Below are positions 15,664 through 26,984 of a DNA stretch of 64,000 nucleotides, piece by piece. The notes beneath the pieces are model-generated. The model ran no database searches. It was not told where the DNA came from and saw only the letters and a list, made by a program, of their open reading frames with translations. Position 1 is the first letter of the stretch; every line of letters begins with the position of its first letter. Origin of the DNA: Eriocheir sinensis (taxonomy: Eukaryota > Arthropoda > Malacostraca > Decapoda > Varunidae); NCBI RefSeq assembly GCF_024679095.1, contig NW_026111823.1, positions 188,501-252,500 of the forward strand. Reading direction: 5' to 3'. The position numbers and the translations under genes are program-made.

Positions 15664-15773
15664 TTTTTTTTTTTAACGTCTTGGCCTGTGGCGTTGGTTT
15701 TCCTTCATAGTAGGGCCTGATGGTCGGCCCCAGCCCGTTGTGGCGCAGGCAAGTGTTTATAGTGGCGCCATCT
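15664..15773 (-). mobile_element. tRNA-derived SINE, 3' fragment (copy S1)
   Basis: Minus-strand fragment starting in the core GATGGCGCCACTATAAACAC, then CTTGCCTGCGCCACAACGGG, then GCCGACCATCAGG. It ends in an A-run (T-run 15,664-15,674 on plus). The core is shared with 19,413-19,683, 18,131-18,212 and 52,644-52,791. Confidence 0.75.
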
Positions 15774-17190
15774 TTACTTTTCAGCATTTTACATTTTACA
15801 CCCCTTGTTGCATAATGTAAATTGTTGGGTGTGTGTTGGAGGGTCATGCGACGCCGATCTAGCAGTTTTTGTGCTTAACACTTGTTTTAGTATTCTACAC
15901 CACTGTTTAACCTCACCTGTTGTTTCCTCTATCTTGAATTCATGTTTCTTTTATTTTTTGATACTCTCATTTTCTAAACATTTTCAAGATTATTCAATTC
16001 GATTTTCAGTATTTTTTTTTAATCCTTAGTTCTTTTTTTATTTAGTTCCGTTCGTCTCTTCATAATGTTTTTGCTTCTTCCCTCTGCTCAACCGTTTAAA
16101 GATTTAATTAATTTACCTTAATTTTCCTTACCTGCCTGCCCTCTATTTTTGCCTGCTAACATTTTCAGTACTTAGCAATTCTTTATAATCTGTTTAAGTT
16201 CAAATCAAAGCTCGTCTTGTTTTACCTTTGTTGACCAGTTTTTGAAGATTTTCTTTACTTTTATTCCCAGTCATCCTAACATCATCCGTAGACTTTCATT
16301 CAAGATGCCCTCCCTTTCTTCTGTCCCTTTTTCTGCTCCTCTTACCTCCTTCACCATCGTAATCTCCCTCCTCCTCCTCCTGTTCTCTCTCCACTTTCGT
16401 CTCCTTACCCTCCCTCCCTTCCTCTAATACTCTAGGACAACAAACTCATCAACTGGATTTTCTGATGTCAAAAGCGATCCTTCACAAGGGTTCAAAAGGT
16501 AAAGAAGCCGAAAATACACCAGAATATCCGTAGCCTAAAGTTTAGATGCGTTCATCCTTTGGCAAACCCTGTGACCCGTTTTTGTGCGTCGAGAGAAAAC
16601 AGGAGAAACTTTAGCTGGTCAGTCCATCACGAGAGTCTGTAAAGCTCTGCTCCATCATGCTGTTGTCGAGAGATTTTCCGCCCCGCCCCCCGCCGCCACC
16701 ACAAACACTACCAATAGCGATTCGCCTCTGCTCTGCAGAAAATAGTTGAGTTCACGATTAAAAATTAGTCCGAGGGGGAACAAAAGAGAATAATCAAGGT
16801 TGAATTTATATTAGTATTATGGAAACTTACCTAGCCTAACCTAGAGAAAACAATGGCACTGGAACGTCAGAGAGAGAGAATGAACGCCTGAAGATGAGTT
16901 AAAAGAAAGCGAATGCAGACCAATATTTTTATAATCAGAGGATGTGACAGTAGAGAGAATAGTTGAGTTCGTGATGAAAAGTTAGTCCGAGGGGAAACTA
17001 AAGGAAATTACTGCATGATTCACTAGCACAGACAGAAATATCCTACGTGGAGTACTTTTGTCCGTATATATGTACTCTTGCACATTGGCACGAAGCACCA
17101 ATGACTGCGGGTTACGTCTCCAGGCATTGCTAGCCACTAGAAACATACACCACAACACGAAATCTCGGAGAAACACAAAGTTGGCGGCCT
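15774..17190. other. non-coding spacer with a local 219-bp-spaced duplication
   Basis: 15,774-16,440 is T-rich and structureless. AATAGTTGAGTTCxxGATxA, then TTAGTCCGAGGGG, occurs at about 16,740 and again at about 16,959, suggesting a decayed tandem duplication of ~219 bp. No gene recognised. A 64-codon minus-strand frame (17,176-16,982) lies next to the promoter-like cluster but has no known motif. Confidence 0.6.
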
Positions 17191-17204
17191 CCCGACGTAC
17201 CTAG

Positions 17205-17244
17205 TGACGTCACGACCAATCAGCACCCGTTTCCAGGTCACGTG
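17205..17244. promoter_or_regulatory. promoter-like cluster: CRE, CCAAT box, CACGTG E-box
   Basis: Within 40 bp lie a perfect palindromic CRE (TGACGTCA, 17,205-17,212), CCAAT (17,216-17,220, as CCAATCAG) and a CACGTG E-box inside GTCACGTGA (17,239-17,244). These bind CREB/ATF, NF-Y and bHLH-ZIP factors respectively, and the combination is typical of housekeeping, often bidirectional, promoters. It sits 134 bp upstream of a candidate first coding exon on plus. Function is inferred from motifs only. Confidence 0.45.
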
Positions 17245-17377
17245 ATTTTTCCGCAACTTTAATCCATATTTTATACCACATTTACTATTTACATGAAAAA
17301 AAATAGTACCATAGCTGAATTTAGGGCCTATTTTATCCATACAGACAGAATTTGAAATAAATATGTTGACCGGAAAC

Positions 17378-17398
17378 ATGGCAAGTAATCATGACCAG
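17378..17398 (+). CDS. candidate first coding exon (MASNHDQ), splice donor follows
   Basis: ATG in an arthropod-style context (GGAAACATGG) opens seven codons, MASNHDQ, that run straight into a consensus donor CAG|GTATGC at 17,399, ending in phase 0. It lies 134 bp downstream of the CRE/CCAAT/E-box cluster. An exon this short cannot be proven by coding content. Candidate phase-compatible exons follow at 25,118, 40,193 and 40,787. The protein is not recognised. Confidence 0.25.
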
Positions 17399-17449
17399 GT
17401 ATGCTGAGAATACACGACTTTTAGCGTTCAGCAATGGACTATTATTATC

Positions 17450-18108
17450 GCGACTCGGAGATTGCTTTTTTTTAACTCGGTTCTCTTTCTATTTCGGAAA
17501 AAGTTTGAGTTAATGCCCAACGTGGTACCTGTTGGTAGAAAAAATGTATTTATTTGCTGGTAACAGGCAAACACAGCTAGGAGGTTTCGTATTTTTTCGC
17601 CCAGGGCTTTATTTTGCTCTCCAGCAGCTTAAGAATGATTTAACTTGCTGTTAAATAATTTTAGTTTTCAGAAGATTTTGATTTCTGGTCTTAAGATAGT
17701 GATTTACAGACGCCCTCTCCAGCGAGAGGGTGTCTGTAAACACTTATCTTAAGACCAGAAGTCAAAATAGCTACTAACAATTATTTAACAGCAAGTTAAA
17801 TCATTCTTAAGCTGCTGGAGAGCAAAATAAAGCCGTGGGCAAAACAATACGAAACCTCCCAAGCTGTGTTTTGCCTGTTTGGGCCGCTCAGGAGACTGCG
17901 GCCCGCGGCACATTCGCCCCTCAGTGGTCACACACACCACACACAGACGCAAACCTTAAAACCTTACCAGCAATGGGTGAATACATTTTTTTCTGACAGC
18001 AGGTACCACGTTTGGACATTTGGCTCCAAACGACAGCCGGTATTAATTTTTCCCGAAATAGAAAAAAGGAACCGAGTTAAGTCAAAACAGTACTTGTCTC
18101 CGATTCGC
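17450..18108. repeat. 659-bp foldback (long imperfect inverted repeat)
   Basis: The two halves are reverse complements around a centre near 17,722 (GCCCTCTC-CAGC-GAGAGGG). Outer ends match as GCGACTCGGAGA (17,450) against TCTCCGATTCGC (ends 18,108). Matching inner blocks include AACTCGGTTC, CTATTTCGG, GGTACC, TGCTGGTAA, CAGCTTAAGAATGATTTAAC and TTGCTGTTAAATAAT. The right arm has a ~85-bp insertion at about 17,877-17,963. Transcribed, it would form a hairpin with arms of ~270 bp. Could be a foldback transposon or an inverted duplication. I found no clear target duplication. Confidence 0.88.
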
Positions 18109-18130
18109 CGCCGGATAGCCAATACGGTCC

Positions 18131-18212
18131 ATTTTTTTTATTATTATTATTTTTTTTTACATTGCGGCCTATTGCGCCGGTAGGCTTCTTCCCGGTGGAT
18201 CCTGATGGTCGG
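18131..18212 (-). mobile_element. tRNA-derived SINE, 3' end with poly(A) (copy S2)
   Basis: Minus-strand 3' end: CCGACCATCAGGATCCACC, then GGGAAGAAGCCTACCGGCGC, then AATAGGCCGCAATGT and an A-run (T-run on plus at about 18,150-18,159, followed by an AAT-rich tail). It is probably the continuation of S3, from which it is separated by inserted element E. Confidence 0.7.
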
Positions 18213-19412
18213 TCCAAGGCTTCTTTCACAAAGGAACACAAAGAAAGAACAAACAACAGCAGACCTGCTGGTCCTTACGAGGTTGTTTGTGACAAGCTAC
18301 ACTAACTATCTAATCAAAGGTGGAAGATGAAGGACAGCAAAGGCGAAGGCTTCCCCCCCCCCATCCCTCCAGCCAAAGCTGGCAGGAAAGGAAAAAGAAC
18401 CATGCAGCATGGAAAAACTGCATGGAATTTATGTAGGAAAGAGGAAAAAACTACCATTACTGCTACCACTAACTGGGCGATAAAAGCGGACAAGGACACC
18501 AGTATTCGAAAGAACTTAACGTTATTACGACAATGAGTAATATCTTAGTTGCTGGTTGGATTCAAAACACTTGTCTAATCTATTCTTGAAGGCCGTAACT
18601 GTTGTACTATCAACGACATCACAAGGTAGAGAGTTCCAAACATTAACAACTCGATTGAAGAAGAAGTGTTTAGCTTCGTGCGACGAGAATCTTTTACCAC
18701 TTATCTTCAAATTGTGATTTCTTCTTGTTCTATTTGATCGATCAATTGTAAAGTAATCTTCCGCATTAATATCACTGAATCCTTTGAACATTTTAAACAC
18801 TTCTATTAGATCGCCTCGCATTCTTCGTTTTGATAGGCTGAATAAATTTACTTCTTTAAGCCTTTGTTCATATGGCAAATTTCTCAACCTAGGAATCATC
18901 TTTGTTACTCTTCGTTGGACCCGTTCCAACTTTTCTATGTCTTTTCTGTAGGGAGACCAAAACTGTACACAGTACTCTAGACGGGGTCGAACCAACGAAT
19001 TATACAGTTTTAATATTACTTTTTCCGATTTATTATTAAAGACTCGTCCGATGAAGCCAACCAATTTGTTTGCAGTTTTAACTACCTCTGAACAATGCTG
19101 ACCGGGCTTTAAATCGCTTGATATAGTGATTCCAAGATCCTTTTCTTTACTTACTGCAGAAAGTTGTTGGCCATTCATTACGTACCGAACGCGATTGTTA
19201 TTTTTTCCGATGTGCAACACTTTACATTTCTCAACGTTAAATTTCATTTGCCATTGATTGGCCCAACGTGCAAGTCGATCTATATCTGATTGTAAAGCTT
19301 CTTCGTCGAGTATTTCAGTTACTTTACTAGCAATTTTTGTGTCATCAGCAAATTTTGATACTTTGCAAGTGAGCCCATCATCGATATCATTAACATAAAT
19401 TAAGAAGAGCAT
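18213..19412 (-). mobile_element. CR1-like retrotransposon fragment (element E), inserted in a SINE
   Basis: 5'-truncated insertion of ~1.2 kb on minus: the RT C-terminal half (19,412 to about 18,540) followed by a 3' UTR (about 18,540-18,213). It is flanked by near-identical copies of SINE sequence, GGTGGATCCTGATGGTCGG at 18,194-18,212 and GGTGGGTCCTGATGGTCGG at 19,413-19,431. These are best read as a 19-bp target duplication with one mismatch. The 3' UTR is also found at 58,465-58,695 on plus. Confidence 0.8.
18528..19412 (-). pseudogene. element E reverse transcriptase, C-terminal half (uninterrupted frame)
   Basis: An open frame of about 290 codons begins inside the RT palm at LIYVNDIDDG, with FADD at 19,341-19,352. 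It continues through WANQWQMKFNVEKCKVLHIG, LGITISSDLKPGQHC, YNSLVRPRLEYCVQFWSP, YRKDIEKLERVQRR, LPYEQRLKEVNLFSLSKRRM to FKNRLDKCFESNQQL at about 18,540. This is the standard CR1 post-palm and C-terminal region. Unlike the other copies it has no frameshift, so the insertion may be comparatively young. Endonuclease and fingers are missing by 5' truncation. Confidence 0.9.
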
Positions 19413-19683
19413 GGTGGGTCCTGATGGTCGGCCCAGCCCGTTCTGGCGCAGGCGAGTGTTTATAGTGGCGCCATCTTGCATTGGCTCATGCTGCCCTCCC
19501 AGAGCTCATCTTTGATCCTAGAATCTAGAGTCCGGGTTGATAGGTGGTCTTCTGGACAGCATGTGGGTAGTTTCAAGCCACTCGGCGGCGGCTGAAAATC
19601 CCAGCTTGGTGGCACTGGCGGGATTGAACTCCATCCTCCTGAACACGGAGCCGTTACTCTGACGACTCAGCCACCGCCTCCCC
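19413..19683 (-). mobile_element. tRNA-derived SINE with intact head (copy S3)
   Basis: On minus the element starts GGGGAGGCGGTGGCTGAGTC near 19,683. TGGCTGAGTCG (19,663-19,673) resembles a pol III A box and GGAGTTCAATCC (19,621-19,632) a B box, about 30 bp apart as in a tRNA gene. A ~150-bp body follows, then the core GATGGCGCCACTATAAACAC and GCCGACCATCAGG. The 3' end continues as S2 beyond inserted element E. Combined length is about 335 bp. Confidence 0.72.
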
Positions 19684-19699
19684 GCGCTGATATCCCGTA

Positions 19700-20840
19700 C
19701 TGATGATCAAGAGGAGGAGGAGGAGGAGGAGCGGAATAGAGTCAAGGGGAGACTGAGAAAAAGGAGGGAAGGAAGGAAGAGGAACGGGTGGAAAGAAGGG
19801 AGGAGGAGAGATAGGAGGAAAAAAAAGTGGCGAAAGAGGAGGAGGAAATAATGGGCTAAGAAATTGAAACGGAGGAGGAGGACGAAAGAAGATGAGTAGA
19901 AACAGAAGAAATGAAACTGGGAGAAGAAACAGAAGAGAAAGGAGGAGGAGGAGGAGAGGAAAATAAAGCCAGAGACAGAGCTAGAGAGAGACAGAGAGAA
20001 AGCGACGTCGCAAGACATACAAATCCTATCACGTCGTCATCATCATTAGATCTTTCAACACCTGCCCACTCGTGACTCTTAATGACCAGGTGTGACGTGA
20101 CGGGCAGGTGCTTGGACAAGTGAAGGGCCGGCTCACGTTTTTAATAACCTAACATCACCTGGACCTAATGGATACGGGTAGGAGGGGGAGGGAGGGGAGA
20201 AGGGCGGGGTGGGGGGCAGCGTAAAGGTAAAGGTGTAAAGGATTAGCTAAGTTAGCGTTAATGAGAGTTGATCTGCAGGTTATTAGTGCAGGTGGAACAG
20301 CTGGTGCACCTCTCTTTGATTAATAGTCGAATGTCACTTGGACTAAGTGGGTGCCAATTGTAGGAGGGAGAGAAAGGAGGCATGGACGAATATCTGGGTA
20401 AAGTGGAAAGAGGAAGGAGGGAGCAGGAAGGTAAAGGAAGAGGAAGAGAGAGAGGAAAGGAGATGAGAAAGAGAAATGAAGTAGGAAAAGGATGGGTAGA
20501 AAGCAATAGAGAGAAATGAAGGAGACGAGCGGAAGGAATCGGAGGAGATCAGTAAGGTACAGGAACAGGGGAGGAATGGAAGGAAGGAGGACAGAAAAGA
20601 AAAGAAATGGGGAACAGAAAGGGGCCTTGAGGTATAGGAAGAGGAGGAAGATGAAAAAGAAGGAAAGGAAAAGGAAGAAGGGTGAGGAGAGGAAAAGGAG
20701 GAGGAATCAATGAGTGCGCATGATGGGACACAGATGAAAAGGTTAGAGAGGAAAGGAGTGGGTGGAAAGGTGTAATGGACTAATCAATGGCGTGTATGCT
20801 GCAGGCAGTTTCATTAATGTTCAGAAAAACTAAAACATGA
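19700..20840. other. purine-rich spacer, no gene
   Basis: 19,700-20,020 and 20,345-20,760 are A/G-rich on plus (GGAGGA, GAAAGG). 20,030-20,160 is more complex and contains CAGGTG and TGACGTGA-type motifs but no recognised gene. Confidence 0.65.
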
Positions 20841-21122
20841 AATATATATCGACATTTACCGGATTATTGCACGCAAGAAGAAATTTAATTGCACTTGAAA
20901 CACATGAATTGCATTTGCCTGGAAGATGAATTGGTTAAGCAGCGCGGGGCGTGTCGATCATGACTGAAATTGACTATGAATGATACAAATAATGTAAGGT
21001 AGACATTTGCTGTCTTAATACATACGGGAAAACAATATGTGATTGTAAAATGTTAAAAATACCAGTAAGTATTAGTAATAAAATAATAGTAATAATATAA
21101 ACGACACTAAAATAACAACCGC

Positions 21123-21249
<127 letters not shown>

Positions 21250-21893
21250 ACGTTTGCATAACAGTCGACGAATAGATTAAGCAGATACATAAGTTGTGTT
21301 GCTGGAAAAAATTATCTCTTTTTGAATGCACTCCACAAACATTGACGAACACTTGCAGAAATAATGCAGACCAGGAGAGATAATAATTACACTGGACACA
21401 CGCGATATTACGTTTGCATAACAGAGGAAAAAATAGATTAAGCGAAATCCGAAATAAAGTTACTGGGATTTGTACAGAGTTGCGAAATAATATAAATATA
21501 AACGAAATAAAGTTACATCATTAATAAAAACGGAAAGAAATAGATAACAATTATAACTGCTTTCTACACACACGAAACTACGTTTCCAGAAAAGATGAGT
21601 AGATTAAGCGATGCAGAAATGAGGTTACGTGAAAATATATTCGTATACAAATGAATTATATAAAGTAAACAAACATTTACTAAGTTAATTAGCGCAAGGG
21701 AAAGGATTGTAAATGGTTTTGGAACACTAAATTTCATGAAACACTAAATTGCATGTAAGACGACGAAAAGATGAGGCAATAGATAACTTAATTACCTGGA
21801 AAATCTACTTACATACGTAAAACAAAACACACACTAAACATAAGCCAACGAGATCATGATAAATAACCAGCAGGGGATGAAAGTGTCTACGGT

Positions 21894-22000
<107 letters not shown>

Positions 22001-22883
22001 ATTACGGTGTTTGCACAGAAGGCGACAAACATATCACGCAGCGCCAGAATTATGTTGCTGGAAAATATACCTCAACGTAAAAAATGCGACTCTAAATATA
22101 GATCAACACATGCACATTTTACATGCACACGTGGATAAAGTAAATTCAGTAAAGTTTGTATATAAGAGGAAGAGATTATTCAGCGGCAGAATTATTAATT
22201 GAAAATGTACTCAAAATAGAAAAATAATGATACGCCAACTGTAGATAAAGAAAAGTATAATTCATTCACACACGCAGATAAATAAATATAAACAATAATA
22301 AAGTTTGCATGAAAGGTGACGAGGTGATTAATCAGTAGTAGAACTGTTATGACACCTGAAAATGTAACGAAATTATTATGCATAGACACTCTAACTATAG
22401 ATAAACAAAAGCACAGCTGACAGGGAGGAAAGAATGTGATCGGTTGGCAAACACACGCACGTAGTAAAGATTCCATGAAAGATGACGCGTAGATTATGGA
22501 GAAGGTAAACTGTGCAATTGGAAAACATCCCTAAAAATAAAGACACTTAAAATATTGATCAACAACAGCATATTTTATAACTCTAAGGAAAGAAAAAAAA
22601 TACGGTTAATATACACATCAGTCTCGCTAGTGTAGAAAAGTGAAGAAGAGATTAAGCATTTGAATTAAAATTTGTCCTTGTCTTAAAAATACTCAAAAAT
22701 ATAGATAAGCAGGAATACAAACTATTTTCTGAAGGATAAAAGATTACTATGATTGAACGTTAGCATTACTGATGACGAACAGACTGAGCCATTCACAAAC
22801 ATGTTACTGTACAACACACTGCGTGCGAGGAAGACACAGAAAACAATTGTTAAACCCCAGGGACAAGAAGACTATTTGGGGTT

Positions 22884-22886
<3 letters not shown>

Positions 22887-22945
<59 letters not shown>
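22887..22945. repeat. (AC)n microsatellite, ~58 bp
   Basis: AC run followed by a C11 run at 22,950-22,960. Confidence 0.96.
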
Positions 22946-23080
22946 CAACCCCCCCCCCCCCACACACACATCAGTCAATTTGCATTCGAGGTGACGTGAA
23001 AAAAAAAACAGATAAAAGGCAGAAATTATGTGAACGCGAAAATGAGCTTGTGTGTTGAAAGGCTCGCCGGCTCGCAGGGT

Positions 23081-24096
23081 CTGACAGCAAGTGAAAAAAC
23101 AATGATAATGTAATCTGATCAACGCGAGTGTTTTGTGCCTCGAGAGCATTACCGACGCATACTAATCTACGCGTTTTTTTTCTCAACAAAATCATGTTAT
23201 GCTGCGTAAAGGCGCGTTTTGAAAAGATCGAAAGTGATGAGCTGAACGGAAAAAAATAACATAATGGCTCTTGATCTGAAAGCAATTATTTTTCGTCCAC
23301 TATTGAACGTATCTGTAGAGGTAAAGGTGCAAAGAAAAAAGAATGAGGAGGAGGAGGAGGTGAAGAGAAAGAAAGCCTCAGGCTCACTGACTGAGTGAGG
23401 TCATGTTTTGTTATTTTGTGCCATAAGCTGTCGCCTATTATATGTTTGAAGATGCCCTAAACTTAACCTAACTTAACAAAACAACCATACCATACGTCTT
23501 GACTCAGGAAAATGATCTTCTCTTCCTTACTAAACGAGACTTTCTATATAACACAGTGACGGCTTTCTTCGTTATTTTATGCTATAGGTGTCTGGATACC
23601 ACGTGTTTGAAAGTTCCTTAAATTTAACCTAACCTTTTGGAAATACAGTGTTTGTTGCTTAAAACTTTTTAAGTTTTTAAGTTATATTTACCAAAACTGG
23701 TTTGTTTAGTAAGGCAAATACACGTGTGAAAATTTTTAAAATTCCAATAAACTCCCCAAATTTTTCGGCCCTGAAAATTCCCGGAAACCTTCCATGGAAA
23801 GTTTATATTTTACCGGAAACTTTCCCACCCTTTGCAACCCTACCCACTAGTCTGTTTAAGTGGAAATCCTATACTTTTTATTGAATTCTGCGTTTATCCC
23901 CTTTGTCTATTAAATCCAGGCAGTGGTCAATATCAAATACGTCTTTATATGCGTCACCTCGGGTCCGGGGTGTTTGTGTTGTATCGGTATTTATATGCCA
24001 ACTCACAAGCACGTTTATCACATTAACTGAAGACAGACAGATAGACACAGACAGACAGTTAAATAGATATACAGTGAAATTGATAGTTAACTGTTC
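23081..24096. other. non-coding spacer; possible hAT-MITE end
   Basis: No gene recognised. 23,640-23,850 is a compact AT-rich block, rich in GGAAA/TTTCC complementarity (CCCGGAAACC, TTTCCATGGAAAG, CCGGAAACTTTCC). It ends TTTGCAACCCTA, the complement of the common hAT-type terminus TAGGGTTGCAAA, so it may be one end of a MITE. Confidence 0.4.
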
Positions 24097-24903
24097 TGGG
24101 CGGATAAATGGCAGATGGAGTTCAATGTAAGGAAGTGCAGTATTCTGAGTGTAGGTAGGAACAACCCCTCTCACAACTATTGCTTAAATGACACTCTCAT
24201 AAGCAGGTCTGGGTGCGAGAGAGATGTAGGGGTCTTAGTGAGCTCTGATCCTCGTCCAAGGGCACAATGCATTCAAGCTAGAAATCGAGCAAATAGGGTA
24301 CTGGGATTTATTTCAAGGAGCGTAAGCAACAGAAGCGCCGAAGTCTTCCTCATTTAGCATTAGTTAGACCTCATCTTGACTATGCGGTTCAGTTCTGGTC
24401 ACCTTACTATAGAATGGATATCAAAATGTTAGAATCAGTGCAGAGGAGGATGACTAAGATGATTCAGGGGTTGAGAAACTTGCCATACGAGGAAAGACTC
24501 AAACAGTTAAAACTGCATTCTCTAGAAAGGCGAAGGGTGCGTGGAGACATGATCGAGGTTTATAAATGGATGAAGGGCTTTAATAAGGGAGATACTCATA
24601 AGGTTTTGTTGGTAAGAGAACCGGGTAGGACACGAAGTAATGGGTTTAAACTGGATAACTTCAGATTCAACAGGGACATAGGCAAAAATTGGTTTACTAA
24701 CAGGGTTGTGGATGAGTGGAATAGGCTTAGCAGTCATGTGGTGAGTGCCAATACAATTGTCACATTCAAAAATAGATTAGATAAATTCATGGACAGCGAT
24801 ATTAGGTGGAGTTAGATACACGGGAGCTTAGGGTCAAAGGAGCTGCCTTGTATAGCCCTACCGGCCTCTTGTAGACTCCAACGTTCTAATGTTTTTATGT
24901 TCT
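24097..24903 (+). mobile_element. CR1 family A, 5'-truncated 3' fragment
   Basis: About 0.8 kb very similar to 37,060-37,869. It starts abruptly at GGCGGATAAATGGCAGATGG, inside the RT thumb. It encodes VQRRMTKMIQGLRNLPYEER and NWFTNRVVDEWNRLSSHVVS and ends with a stop at 24,814. The 3' UTR contains GGAGCTGCCTTGTATAGCCC and CCGGCCTCTTG. The tail TTCTAATGTTTTTATGTTC is a decayed (TTCTTATG)n octamer. Typical of abortive target-primed reverse transcription. A frame break lies near 24,350. Confidence 0.9.
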
Positions 24904-25117
24904 TATAGTATATAGTTGTAATCTTATTTCATTACCTTATTCTTTATACGTCATTCATTTTTTACTCATGCATTTTTTTTTGCATTGCCATTCACATTTG
25001 GTTCATTCAGTTATTCGTTCATATATTAATTATTCAGTAATTCGTGTATTCCTGTATTTGTTGCTCTGTTTTAATATTCTGACTTACGACGTAATATATT
25101 ATTTTTTCCCTTTGCAG

Positions 25118-25138
25118 GCTTCCGGCGGAGGGGAGGAG
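25118..25138 (+). CDS. candidate 21-nt microexon (ASGGGEE)
   Basis: A strong acceptor (pyrimidine-rich TTTTTTCCCTTTGCAG, AG at 25,116-25,117) and a perfect donor (GAG|GTGAGT at 25,139) bracket exactly 21 nt, GCTTCCGGCGGAGGGGAGGAG. This reads ASGGGEE if entered in phase 0, leaving phase 0. It stands out as GC-rich between AT-rich DNA and a (GA)n tract. Splice-site quality is what I see. That it is used is inference. Confidence 0.35.
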
Positions 25139-25187
25139 GTGAGTTGCAACAGTGGCGGCCGTGTTTATGTGTGTGGGAGGGAGGAAA

Positions 25188-25380
<193 letters not shown>

Positions 25381-25399
25381 TTAATGGATAAGAAAATTT

Positions 25400-26148
25400 C
25401 GAAAACGAGGTAAAATGAGTGTTTGGACTGGGCGCGGCGGAGAAAAACTCTCACTGCCTGAACTGGAATGCGAGAATCGAATGTTTTTTTTCATTTAATC
25501 TTTTTTTTCCACTTTCCGGACTTTTCTTTGTAACATCTTATGGCGTCAACTTTTTTCTCTAATGATTTTGATTTTTTTTATTAAAGCCCTTTCTTTCAAT
25601 TGCTTTTTTTTTGTCCTATTTTCTACGGATTTTATCTTTCAATTCTTTCTTTTATTTTCCTGTTATCTTATTTTTTCTTTTCATTTTCAATTATTTTCAT
25701 ATTTTTGTTTTGCTATTTTTTTGTGTGTTTTTTCATAATGTTTTCCCTACTAACCATTTTTCTTCTCCTGTGTCACCTCCAATTCTTCATGTTACACCCC
25801 TTCTTCCTCTTTTACCTCCTCCTCTTCCTCATTCTTCCCCTCCACCATTTCATCCTCTTCCTCCTCTGCACGCTCTTAGAGAAAATGTTTTCATCTGTTC
25901 CGTGGGTCACTGTTGTCCTGACGAACTTAGGATATTACTCAAGCAGGCAACCTCATTATAAACAAAAGAAGACACTCTATTGCCTGCCTTTCTATGTTGC
26001 GAAGTTTCCATGTTTCTTCATCTTTTTCTTCCTACACCTCCTCCTCCTCCTCCTCCTCCTCCTGCTATTACCACTCAACTTCCTTTCACGAGGTCGTTCA
26101 GGAGAGATAATTTGTCGCACTTCCCCGTTTTATTTTATACCATTCTTT

Positions 26149-26184
<36 letters not shown>

Positions 26185-26290
26185 AAACATACAAATATAT
26201 TTACAAAACCCAAAGGTGCACTGTCGTGTGCTTCCTGTTCAGAGGGCATAGTCTCTATGAGAGGAAAATATCTAAAGATAAAACATACAT
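25400..26290. other. T-rich spacer, no gene
   Basis: Pyrimidine-rich, mostly T, with a (CTC)n at 26,036-26,062 and a (CT)n at 26,152-26,179. Frames are low-complexity F/L/S strings. Confidence 0.7.
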
Positions 26291-26311
26291 TATATACATA
26301 TATATCCACAC

Positions 26312-26449
<138 letters not shown>

Positions 26450-26749
26450 GTGCACTGTCATGAAGCTTGGGAAGTACTGTTTATTTAAATTAAAGCTGAT
26501 AAGATGATTTAAAGTATATGAATAAAGTATACCATTTAAGAGGTTGTCTCTCTGAAGGATAATTACAATAAAAAAATAGGTAGAAAAGGGTTGAATTATG
26601 GTTGCTAAGGAAACAAAGAAGGAAAATTAAACACTAGTCCTAAAATACCCCTGATAAAAAATATACCTGGAGGAATATTATGCTGATGAGCGGAAACTGT
26701 CTCCTGAAAACAGGCGACGACCACGACACACAGACAGATGCCAGGCAGA

Positions 26750-26899
<150 letters not shown>

Positions 26900-26984
26900 A
26901 ATTAAAGAAAAAGAGAGTGGAGGAGTTGAAATAGAATCAAACAAAAGGGAGAGGATCAAAATGAAAAAAAAATAGAGAATACAG

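Noticed and set aside
18314..18536. Plus-strand ORF (MKDSKGEGFPPPIPPAKAGR) and its relative at 58,273-58,593 as a conserved gene
   Set aside because: Both are antisense to the 3' UTR of the element E family. Similarity reflects repeat copies, and at 58.3-58.6 kb the frame merely runs into element F.
19413..19683. Functional tRNA gene
   Set aside because: A- and B-box-like motifs are present but no acceptor-stem pairing or discriminator end is seen, and the unit continues into a SINE body.
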